NCBI GenBank assembly: GCA_026770575.1
Contig: MU657659.1
Span: forward strand, 1-18,648
Length of the DNA: 18,648 nt
Direction: 5' to 3'
Origin: Pelagophyceae sp. CCMP2097
Taxonomy: Eukaryota; Sar; Pelagophyceae
The notes below the pieces were generated by a model. That model saw nothing but the letters and a program-made list of their open reading frames with translations, did no database searches and was not told where the DNA came from. Positions 9,346 through 17,593 of this stretch are shown piece by piece. Position numbers and translations under genes: made by a program. Within the stretch, counting starts at the first letter, position 1, and every line of letters begins with the position of its first letter.

Positions 9346-10039
9346 TTACATCGAAGGTGATGCAATCGGGTCTGTGATAACAGAAAAATTGTATTGAGGC
9401 GGTTTATATTTATTGCTTTCAAAAATATTAAAAACAGTTTCAAATCTTCCTTCTACTTGTTTGATTTTTTTTTCTCCGGGTGAATAGTTATTAACACTTT
9501 TAATTATATCTTAATTATCTTTGTTTCGTCCTTATACTTGACTTAGGAAGTTCCTGCCCCAATTAGAATCTGGCCCCAATTAGAATCCAATCTGGCCTAT
9601 CAGGAGACTTGAAATCTTATTTGTTCAGAAAAGGAAATTTTGAACCAATCACGGAGCTCGAAATTGAAAATATGTTAAGAAAAAGTTAGAATCTAGTTGG
9701 GGCATTTCCGCGAAAGCCGATTCTAATTGGGGCAGGAACTTACTACTCGACTGCCCAAGGATTGCCCTGTCAAATAAATATTTTTATCCGGGTACAATTC
9801 GTGAATATTGTTCAATTTTTTCTGACTTTCAATGAAACGTCCATTCAACGACTCTTTTTCCAACAAAATTGCCAAGTCTGCTTTTCAATCACCAAGACGA
9901 GTGACATCCGATCCTCTGAATCCATCGTAAAGATATTCGTTCTTTTTATCGAGATAGACTTAACTGCGTCTATTGCTCAGTTAATTTATTTTAATAAGAT
10001 TGTCTTTGGTTTTAATAAAGTACTCACTTTTTGCTTCAT
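9346..10039 (-). CDS. Class 3 lipase-like hydrolase, split by an insertion
   Basis: An alpha/beta hydrolase of the class 3 lipase type, a gene reported in some polinton-like viruses, where it is thought to act on host lipids during entry or exit. The minus strand shows a Y-D-G-FRGSDVTRLGD segment followed by TGA at 9885-9887 and KADLAILLEKE. In class 3 lipases the FRG(T/S) motif is followed by D/N-W, so TGA sits at the Trp position. Next comes LYPDKNIYLTGQSLGSRV, with the nucleophile elbow G-x-S-x-G at 9753-9767 (GQSLG; Ser presumed catalytic). The gene is then broken by a 200-bp MITE-like element and resumes with VNNYSPGEKKIKQVEGRF and SVITDPIASPSM, ending at TAA (plus strand 9346-9348). The ITDPI segment probably carries the Asp of the triad. 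The start is uncertain: ATG 10039 is possible, with frame changes near 9990 and 9920. Confidence 0.75.
9544..9743. mobile_element. MITE-like insertion inside the lipase gene
   Basis: A 200-bp segment with perfect 23-bp terminal inverted repeats (9548-9570 against 9719-9741, both containing ttcctgccccaattagaatc). It is flanked by a near-perfect 9-bp direct repeat, tacttgact at 9535-9543 and tactcgact at 9744-9752, interpreted as a target-site duplication with one later substitution. The inner end of the left repeat is partly duplicated (ccccaattagaatc at 9557-9570 and 9575-9588). It has no coding capacity, so it is non-autonomous. It lies directly after the lipase nucleophile motif and separates two parts of that gene. 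Confidence 0.85.
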
Positions 10040-10116
10040 CTGCCGTTGTTTTGCGTAGATATTCGATGTAATTAATAATTTAAAAATTTAAAATTAAATA
10101 TTTATTTATAATATAG

Positions 10117-10917
10117 ATGGACCCGATTAATATTTATTTAAATCGAAAATACACGTTATAAATTAAACCAAAATATTGACATTACAACAGGATTTTACGC
10201 AAACATCCATTTAAAAGAATTCTCTTGTATGAATTCAATATTCAATATATCCGAAAATGTTAGACTTGATAATTCAATAAATTTCCAAAATAATGATAAA
10301 ATAACATCTTTTTTTATGATAAGTTAAGGATTCTATTCAAGTGAAGATTTTATAGTTAAAGTCGACAAAGCATACCAATTAAATGACGAAGATTGTAGCC
10401 TAACAGTTTCATTCGACAAATTAAATTTTGTTTTCACGATAAAAGAACGTGGCACTCGAAATGTTATGACAGGGTTTGATTTACTCGAAATTAAGGTTTT
10501 AGAACTCATGAATATTAAAAATGGTACATATGAGACTTCTGTATCGTCATTCGCGTGTACTGATTTGAATCAAAACATTCATATTTTACATCTGTGTGTT
10601 AGAGAAATTGGCTCATATGAGAGAACAAGCGACGTATCGACACGATTTTCTTCGAGATTTTCTAAGATGCCGGTATTAACTGACTTTGGTTCTTATATAT
10701 ACTATGATTGTTTGTCATATCCAAACAAGTTAAGAATCTCCAATCGTTTTTATCGAGTGTTTCGATTTTTCTGTTGTTGGATGACGGACAAAAATTCATC
10801 CCAGAGTACTTTACATGTAGTTTTACTGTTGATTTTTTTCCTGAAAAGCGTGATGAGAAAATGAGCATAATCCTAAATGGTCTTTTTGAAATCATTCAAA
10901 GAAGTTCAGCAAATTAA
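10117..10917 (+). CDS. Probable minor capsid (penton) protein, interrupted
   Basis: ATG 10117 opens a frame (MDPINIYLNRKY) that shifts by one base near 10150 into a long frame (about 10165-10710) with a single TAA at 10325, in the setting FFMIS-stop-GFYSSEDFIVKV. A G-x-Y-x-S/T-x-x-D-hydrophobic segment of this kind recalls the G-(I/F)-Y segment of PLV and virophage minor capsid proteins, and the position before the major capsid gene agrees. A last frame change near 10710 leads into LLLDDGQKFIPEYFTCSFTV and the end at TAA 10915-10917. Penton assignment rests on pattern and position, not on alignment. Confidence 0.5.
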
Positions 10918-10925
10918 AAATAAGA

Positions 10926-11039
10926 ATGATTTTCGATGTTCTTTAGGACAACCTGAATATTCAGGCCCGCCTTGTTACTTTCCGTAAAATTTCGAAAAGC
11001 TTAGGAACAAGAGAGGTTCTTTTAAATAATGCAATTTAA
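10926..11039 (+). CDS. Small unknown protein (37 codons) with one internal TAG
   Basis: ATG 10926 to TAA 11037-11039, eight bases after the preceding gene. It reads MIFDVL, then TAG, then DNLNIQARLVTFRKISKSLG and a short tail. If TAG is Gln, the product is a basic, possibly helical 37-residue peptide. With the standard code only six codons would be read, so this gene depends on the reassignment idea. Confidence 0.4.
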
Positions 11040-11058
11040 TTATAATAAATTCTAATAA

Positions 11059-11477
11059 TATTATATTTTCATTATTTAATGACGAATATAAAAATTAGCC
11101 TCCTACAAATACAAACCTTGAAACAGTTGTTTCACCTGGTAGTACTTATCAATTAAAACCTGTTACAAATCAAAAGATTAAAAAAAATGAGAAGAAAAAT
11201 AAAAAAATGTAAAATTTAAAAAAAATAGAAAAAATATTAATTATAATAACTCAACAATAGTAATAAAATAAAATTCAAAGATGTAACAAGTACATTAACA
11301 AGCGGTGGGGACTTTATGATGGGATATTCAACAGCAATATGATTCCTACAACCCGAATAAATACCGGAAGCGCTCCCAATCGCTGGATTAGGTCTCTTAA
11401 TGAAACAAACTTCCAATATTTTAAAACAGTCTGAAAAGGTTGTTAAAAAGGTAAAAAAGAAGCTATTCAGAAATTAA
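11059..11477 (+). CDS. Small unknown protein(s) upstream of the capsid gene
   Basis: Two coding-like stretches. The first (about 11085-11215) has a Pro/Thr-rich part (ETVVSPGSTYQLKPVTNQ) and a Lys/Asn-rich tail. The second (about 11274-11477) has a Gly-rich and hydrophobic part (SGGDFMMGYSTAI), then TGA at 11340, FLQPE, TAA at 11358, IPEALPIAGLGLL, and a basic amphipathic tail ending at TAA 11475-11477. TGA and TAA fit Trp and Gln. The second could be a small membrane-associated virion protein, as often lies next to capsid genes in PLVs; this is inference. It is unclear whether the two parts are one gene. Confidence 0.4.
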
Positions 11478-11540
11478 GATCCAAAGATTTAAAAAAAAAA
11501 AAGAAATTTGCCTTTTGATTTTATGTAGTTCAAATTAAAT

Positions 11541-12881
11541 ATGTTGCAGTATATTATGGATATCAAAATGAGTATGTCCGACCGTTTCGTTTCAATAAAT
11601 ATGTCCGATAGCCCGTTGGCTCAATTATTTATTGTACGTCAAACTCCGCAGAATATTGGTAGTGCTTGCAAATGTGGTGACGTGATACGGTTCAACGTAG
11701 GAGGTTTACTTTCTAATCAATATCTTGGACCCCGTGCATCGTTCATGCGTATGAAGGAGAAAACACCCGGGTATAAATATTGTACGTCTGCTGCTGGAAT
11801 TTTTACTTCTTTCGAATCAATTGACTTGGACAAAGTGGTACTACCCTATCTTCGTACCGAACTTATGGGATTAAGCGCTCGCTTATTGAAAAAAGGAGAC
11901 AAACTGCTTCCCCGTATACTGGTGTAGGTACTATGGCAGGAATGCTTTTCGATGTTATTGAAGACGACTATTCGGGGAATGTCCCCTCGCCTAAAATGGG
12001 CCAAAGAGGCTCAACCATCGCAGGAAATCAGTCGATTGTATTTTGTGACCCTATTTCAAATCATGCAAGTCTATTTAATACTAAAAAATTGTACCATTTT
12101 TCTTAAGCAGCCCGCTCGAATTAACTTATACGATTGGTCCTCTACACTACTCTGGATTTTTAAACACAGAAAACGTCGAGGTACTACCTTCGAATGCCAT
12201 CGAATTTAGTGACGTGGAGTTAGTTTTAACCATCGTTCATTTAAATGAGACTACAAATTCAAAAATTCTGGAAATGCAAGATGGAAATTTTTTGGTTGAA
12301 ACGAAGTCATACATTTCAACTGGATATACAATACCTGCAAATCCAGGCAATCATTCTATAAATCTCGGGTTATCTGAACGCAGTTTAATGAACATCTCTC
12401 TTGTTCAAACACCAAAATCAAACGACGACGGTACCAAGTTTACCGAACCATCACCTCTCGATATTAATAATTTTTTTATCAAGAATCATTTAAAGAATTA
12501 TGGTCTCTCTATCAATGGGAGCCTTGTCGAAGCCCCTCGACTCTTTCGTTGTGAACCTGCTGAATCTATGTGTATGTCTTTGATTGCGGCTGGAAAATTG
12601 GGTGATACGTATGATACCCCAATTTAACTCAAACGGAAATATTTTGTACTTGATTCTTACGGTTCGGTTGTGGGTTCTTTCGTCGGGGACTTAAACCTAA
12701 TAGTTATAAGGAGCGTGAAGAAGACGTTTGTTCAGGCAAGAATACATATTTGTCTACGACAAATTTGTCTCTCGAATATGGGGAGAAGGAAGCATCACAG
12801 AATCTATGTGTAATATCAGAATTTAAACAGGTGTGCGTTCTTGATATGTCCGGTAGCGGGCTGTGGTCTGTTATTCAATAA
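11541..12881 (+). CDS. Major capsid protein candidate (double jelly-roll type), frameshifted
   Basis: About 446 codons from the frame of ATG 11541 (other ATGs at 11556, 11568 and 11574) to TAA 12879-12881. It begins with a virion-like MSMSDRFVSINMSDSPLAQL. Pieces in order: 11541-11920; from about 11920 (GMLFDVIEDDYSGNVPSPKM); from about 12115 (LELTYTIGPLHYSG) to TAA 12625-12627; the same frame onward (LKRKYFVLDSYGSVVGSFVG); and a last frame from about 12695 ending SGSGLWSVIQ. The end resembles PLV capsid C-termini (a beta strand with G-x-W-S-I/V-x-Q). At least three one-base frame changes are visible (near 11922, 12105 and 12693). The only internal stop is one TAA, at a position where Gln fits. 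GC content is visibly higher than in neighbouring genes and the Gln codons here are CAA/CAG. Length suits a PLV capsid protein; alignment or structure prediction is needed to confirm the fold. Confidence 0.65.
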
Positions 12882-12954
12882 TTAAAAATTAAAATTAAAA
12901 TAATAAATTTATAAATTTATAAATTTATAAATTAAAATAATTTGTTTATAAAGT
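12882..12954. promoter_or_regulatory. AT-only spacer with tandem repeats before the fibre gene
   Basis: Spacer of almost pure A/T with about three head-to-tail copies of ataaattt (12903-12930), then tttgtttataaagt directly before ATG 12955. A similar TTTATAA-type box stands just before ATG 10117 (tttatttataatatag). A late promoter is plausible, but only two examples were compared. Confidence 0.35.
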
Positions 12955-14733
12955 ATGAGGAACAATTAAAAAAGCATTTAAAACAACAACGATATTCAAG
13001 CGACATCAAATTTAACATCAAGAGAAAATATTGAAATAGTTGATAACGTGATAAATGCGAAATAATCTATTGTTGGCGAAAAAAATATCGAAATTAATGG
13101 GTATATTATAACATCGACCCTCGCATAGGACGATACGATAAAGGAAGATATTTTAAACTTAAAATCAGAAATAATAAATGATTTAGACGAGAAAATTAGA
13201 AAAGAGTAAAAGTACCATTAATTTTCGGGAGAGGTAAAGTGATTTCTTCGAATGATACAATTTCTTTAGACGAGTCATTCATAAGTAAAGATGAAATTGC
13301 CCTCATTTATTATTCAAAAGAAATGTAGACGATAAAATTTATTCTGCCTCATCGGTATAGAAAACAAGATATGAAATCGGTGCTATGGCGAATCGACCCT
13401 CGTCAGGTGTTAATTAATTTCCTCAATCAAACCTCTTAACAACCAATGGACTGAGTGAGATTCAGAAAGCAAGCGGTGGTCTCAGATTCAATATCCATCA
13501 AGGAATTAATTCTAATACTATTTAATTTGGAAATAAAATAAAATTTTTAGATAATCCACTCTCTACAGTGTCAGAAATTGGATTAAATCCTGAACTATTT
13601 TCTTATCGTAATGAATAAAATGAAACATTTAAAATAATAAATGAAGACATAAAATCGGCTGATGAAAAAATTATTGTTACCCTCATAAAAGTATCTCAGC
13701 AGAATCAGTTGATTGCTAGAAATTTAATAATAGTAGATGATGCTTTAAAAACGCAATTAGTCTTGTACAAATTGAAATCAATTCTAATAAAAATAGAATT
13801 CAATTAAAACTAATCGCGTAAATGAAGACTTAAATATTTTTCAAGAGAATTTTGAAATAAAGTATGAAGACTTGAAAAGGAATACAATTCCTCAACTTGC
13901 GTTGAAAAAAGAAGTGGCTAAAACTGAGTTTAATCTTGCAAATTCCAAAAATTCAGAGAAAATCCGCGCCAAAAATTCAAAGGCTGTTATTGCCACCTCA
14001 ATTACTGATGAAAAAATCGAGCGCTTGAGCAGTAGGTGATATAACGACTCGATTACCAGCGTTGTTACCTGAAATTGAATTTACATTAGACTCTTTGCGA
14101 TTAGGTAACAACGATGGAAACTCTGACTATGAATTAAACAAAGACTCTTCATTTTATCTTGACCGGAATTTTTTTAATTGAGAGTATTCATGCTCAAACC
14201 TCCCCAGTCTTTGTAAACGTTATGTGGTCGGAAATTACAATTCCAAATTATATAACATTCGGTTCGAGAATGGAAAAAGATCTCGGGTTATACTCGATAG
14301 GGCTGAGTATCGTATCTTCAGCAATCTGGATGAACGATAAAACCCGTACAATCAAAGAAAATGTTTTTGATAGCGAACAAGAGGTATTAATATTCAATAA
14401 CACACATATGTATTCATCAAACCCCGACAAAAGTAATCGTGCTACAACTCACATAAAACAAATGTTTTTAAACAAGCAGGAAGTAACCTAATTGTTGCAA
14501 ACTTACTGGGTAGAAAAAATGTTTCTAACATTGAATTTACGAAAGTGCAAGCCATTGGTAGTTTTAAAAAAAGCCAAAGGAAATAAGTTTTTTTCCCTTT
14601 ATATGCAAGGAGGGGAAAAATAACTTTGCAAACAGGTTTTACACAACCGGGGGCGAACGAAACCAAATTATTTAATCTTATTCAAGAAAGTCAACGGCTT
14701 GCGTTATATGAACAAGACTCCTTTAATATATAA
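12955..14733 (+). CDS. Fibre-like structural protein 1, interrupted
   Basis: ATG 12955 starts MRNN-stop-KSI-stop-NNNDIQATSNLTSREN, with TAA at 12967 and 12979, and stays in one frame to about 13206 with further TAA 13063 and TAG 13126. A second frame, about 13325-13757, contains TAG 13358 and TAA 13415, 13523 and 13616 in Asn/Ser/Gly-rich, phage-fibre-like sequence (SGGLRFNIHQGINSNTI, then stop, FGNKIKFLDN). A coiled-coil-like Lys/Glu-rich part follows (about 13815-14030). Between 14040 and 14500 two frames are both protein-like: 14159-14491 has no stop, while frame 1 has several. The tail (from 14479) runs GSNLIVANLLGRKNVSNIEF to TAA 14731. Repeated Gly/Asn beta-type segments plus coiled coil suggest a trimeric fibre or spike. 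No enzyme domain seen. Confidence 0.55.
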
Positions 14734-14759
14734 ATAACAAAAACGAGTTGAATAATAGC

Positions 14760-16896
14760 ATGTTACCACAATATAGTTTAAATACACAACTCGTTGATTC
14801 AGATTCTATTTAAATTGATGCAGGTTCTATAAGTGAGGTTAATTTAATTGTAATTGGTCAGAATTCGAATTAAACTTTTACCAATTCAACGGTCCTCGGG
14901 AATAATATCACATCACTAAGGGTCATTTCGTTATACATATCTAATATTTGAGCTTTACAAACGAACTCTTTATTATTCTACAATAATGATACAAAAGAAG
15001 TCAGTTTGGGAAACAATAATTCCACAGTAAACGGTACCAAAAATCAGGGAGAGCAAGGACCTCCTGGCGAAAAGGGTGATACGGGCGACAACTCACAATA
15101 CTCAGCAACAAGAGGCTTGACACTGTTGGATAATGCATTTTCTGTTAACTCTGATATTCTCACTGAAAACGAGATTTTTTTCAAAATTTTATAATTAAGA
15201 AATTATTGATAATTTTTTTTAAAACATTTCAGAAATATACCTTTGGTCGGGGAATAACTTAAACAGTTGATAATATAGTTTCACTCAAATCAGAGATTTT
15301 GGACCAATCAGAAACCGCGAATTTATACTTTAATCAGAATGAGGTAAATAAAAAATTTAATACATTTCAGAATTATACCTATGCTCGAGGGATTATTTAA
15401 TTAGTTGATAATATAGTTTCCGTTGATTCTTTTTTTTCGACAAAAATGAAAATGCTCTTATTTGTTATACTAAAGATGATTTAAATTCTTAATTCGGGAA
15501 TTTGCCACGTTATTCCTCTGGAAAAGGGCTGAATAAATCGGATAATAATTAATTCAGCATAAACAGTGATTTTTATAATAAACTGGAAAATCAGCAAATA
15601 TATTACAAAAATCAATAGTAAATACAAAATTAATTAACAAGTCAGAAATAATTTCTGTAAGTTGATGATTGAATTACGTAAACCAAGTTATAAGCCTCAA
15701 AGATGAAATATTATTTGATTTGGAAATTAGTGAACGATATAACGACAAAGAAACGATTGATTATTATATTTCTCAAAATAACAACACCACTTCCATAATA
15801 CGAAATGAATTAGAGAGGTCCGTGTCAGCACCAAATTCAGGGATTTCATATGATGTAGATAGTTCAAGTTCATCAATCAATGTTTTAAATGAAGTTCGCA
15901 AATTAAATGATGGAATCTCATTTCTGAATAGCAAGGGCTATGACAGTTTTTCACTAAGATTTTCATCTGATTTTTCGTTAAGAGGTTCAGATTCAAATTT
16001 GAGTCAGATTGAATTAAACCCAGTCACTTTTTACAATAGAACCCAAACTCGTGATAAAATCATTGAAGAAATTGCTGGTATTGAAAGGAAAAATTCTATT
16101 TTGAGTACAGTGAGAAATTACTTCCTTAAAGATTCAAATAGTTTCAAAATGATTGGCGATTTATCTTAACTTTTTCGAAAGCAAGTATAAAACCGTACCT
16201 GAATGGAATTGAATTTCGTCAGGATACTTCATCAATAAACGCATTTAATATGTTTTTCGATTCAGATTTTTTCTATATTACAAGCGGTGTTCAAAGTAAT
16301 GTTTCAAATGTCACTATATCTAAAAAGTAAAAATTGAGGTAGTAGCATTCGGTCGATTTGGTGTTATTCGCGACTCGAATAATAGAATGGTTTTTACAGG
16401 TTTTCAATGGAGGAAAATATGATGTGGATTTAAATATGAAAATGTTTGTATGACACGATAGGGGTTCAGTAGAAGGAATGCCCAGGCAACGTTTTAATTT
16501 TATCAATAATCTTAAATCAGAACAATACCAAATACATTTCACACCACGAAATTTTTCACTGGACCATCGGAAAAGCCAATTCATTTCGACGGAAGGCCAA
16601 GCGTCATCGATTTTGAAGTTGAGATGAAAAACTTTAATTTTGATACCAGCATGGATTTTCAATAGTAGTATATGCGGAAGTATAATTATTATTTTTGTCT
16701 TAGTTATCTGATGATATAAATAATTCAATTCACAAAAAAATATCTGATTAAAGTTTTAGGGACAGAAAAAATAAGGAGAGAACTCATTGAAGCGATTAAT
16801 AAACACGTTGATATACCAATGATAAATGAGGAGGCTGAAGAAAAGGTTTATTTGGCTATCTTTGACGTGTTTAGTCAAATTCTTATAAAAAATTAA
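14760..16896 (+). CDS. Fibre-like structural protein 2 with collagen-like segment and 46-codon repeats
   Basis: ATG 14760 (MLPQYSLNTQLVDSDSI) opens 144 codons in one frame with TAA 14811, TAA 14871 and TGA 14949. The last lies in SNI-stop-ALQTNSLLFYNND, where Trp fits. A short collagen-like run GEQGPPGEKGDTGD follows (about 15048-15089), then four repeat units (separate entry). A long clean frame at 15669-16169 contains RKLNDGISFLNSKGYDSFSL. After frame changes near 16170, 16330 and 16400 come VAFGRFGVIRDSNNRMVFTG and, in one frame from 16555, FTGPSEKPIHFDGRPSV with TAG-TAG at 16663-16668 and TAA 16717. The gene ends at TAA-TAA 16894-16899, after IRRELIEAINKHVDIPMINE. Viral fibres commonly combine collagen-like and repeated beta segments for host attachment; the receptor is unknown. 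The last 50 codons could be a separate small gene. Confidence 0.6.
15096..15570 (+). repeat. Four fibre repeat units, period 137-138 bp
   Basis: The anchor Tyr codon of the motif Y-(S/T)-x-x-(R/K)-G-(L/I) lies at 15099, 15236, 15374 and 15511, giving spacings of 137, 138 and 137 bases. The motif is followed by a D-N-x-x-S-hydrophobic segment (DNAFSVNSD, DNIVSLKSE, DNIVSVDS and a fourth variant with TAA). The natural unit is therefore 46 codons (138 bp), and two of the intervals have lost one base. Confidence 0.8.
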
Positions 16897-16926
16897 TAAT
16901 TTATACGGATAATGCGCGGTGTTCTT

Positions 16927-17189
16927 CATTTAATGGTTCATTTACTGGTTCATTTACTGGTTCATTTACTGGTTCATTTAATGGTTCAATAAAATCTATC
17001 CCTAATTTTGTTATTAAGGATTATTTTACCAAAATCGTATTTCATCTTTATATTCCATCGATTTTTAAAATAAATTGCGTTCTTTGCGTTCTTTGCGTTC
17101 GACTTTCATCATTTCACAGTTCGGGGTTTCGGTCATTTCAAACATCTATATATCTATATATAATGTTTTATTTAAGCCATTTGACGCAT
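16927..17189. repeat. Tandem-repeat-bearing region between last gene and right terminal repeat
   Basis: Contains about four to five copies of a 12-bp unit (ggttcatttact or ggttcatttaat) at 16934-16987 and nearly three copies of gcgttcttt at 17077-17100. On the minus strand from ATG 17058 a frame reads MEYKDEIRFW and then an Asn/Met-rich stretch in which TAA and TAG are very frequent. Read as Gln it would give a Q/N/M-rich peptide (repeat unit NQQM). The frame beside it gives a NEPV repeat. Neither is called a gene. Confidence 0.6.
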
Positions 17190-17420
17190 CATTTTTATTA
17201 AAATGAAACACATCGGGTTTTGACGTAGAAAAAAATATTTTCTGATAAAAGACGTTTCCGATTATGTAAGGTGATTTTTAAAAATTAATGAAATCCTTTG
17301 CGGCTCAGTATGAATTAAATGACTACACTGTACCAAAAGGTTCAAAATGACAAACGTGGTGCGGCGTAGCCGAGTGCGTTTGTCATTTTGAAAAGGTGTA
17401 AAAAAGTGTATATTTTTTTT
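17190..17420 (-). repeat. Right terminal inverted repeat
   Basis: The reverse complement matches the left end in two blocks: inner 17190-17338 against 4648-4791, and outer 17365-17420 against 4212-4266. It lacks the left-specific segment with the 9-bp tandem array. The tip can also fold: 17341-17356 (ttcaaaatgacaaacg) is the inverted copy of 17378-17393 (cgtttgtcattttgaa), with a loop containing gcggcgtagccg. The T-run at 17413-17420 marks the probable outer edge. Confidence 0.85.
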
Positions 17421-17593
17421 GTGGGACTCAGCGCGACGTCCTCTATCACTCCCAACAGCGCCAAACTCCAACTGACGAACACTCCGATTGCCCGAAAGTC
17501 CTCGGCGTCATTGGCGATATCTTACTATCAATTCGGCTAATATCTGATCCCGTTTATGGGCTCCATTTTTTTTAGCGATTCTGAACTGCCACG

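Larger units (their letters stand above)
4212..17420. mobile_element. Integrated polinton-like virus (Maverick/PLV-type) element, degraded or alternatively coded
   Basis: About 13.2 kb of AT-rich DNA with inverted repeats at both ends, sitting in much more GC-rich sequence. Between the ends lie a protein-primed PolB, a class 3 lipase, a probable minor capsid protein, a major capsid candidate and fibre-like proteins. This is the combination seen in polinton-like viruses and related small dsDNA viruses of protists. No integrase, packaging ATPase or protease was recognised. I see no clear target-site duplication next to the terminal cores (left flank ...gggcatca, right flank gtgggactc...). Most genes carry internal TAA/TAG/TGA codons and one-base frameshifts. 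Whether the copy is a decayed provirus or a virus with a different code is discussed in the findings. Confidence 0.85.

Noticed and set aside
9762..10058. Plus-strand frame of 98 codons
   Set aside because: It is antisense to the lipase, whose GxSxG and FRG motifs are on the minus strand.
16291..16728. Minus-strand frame of 145 codons
   Set aside because: The plus strand has better coding across the region (GRFGVIRDSNNRMVF, FTGPSEKPIHFDGRP) that joins the fibre gene; the minus frame has no recognisable feature.
4769..16899. All stops are sequencing errors
   Set aside because: Long-read errors are mostly homopolymer indels. They can explain the frameshifts, but not consistent substitutions to TAA/TAG/TGA at Gln-like and Trp-like positions.
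4212..17420. Retrotransposon or large DNA virus fragment
   Set aside because: No reverse transcriptase or integrase motifs. The family B polymerase has protein-primed-type spacing, and the two inverted ends define a complete 13-kb unit typical of PLV/Maverick elements.
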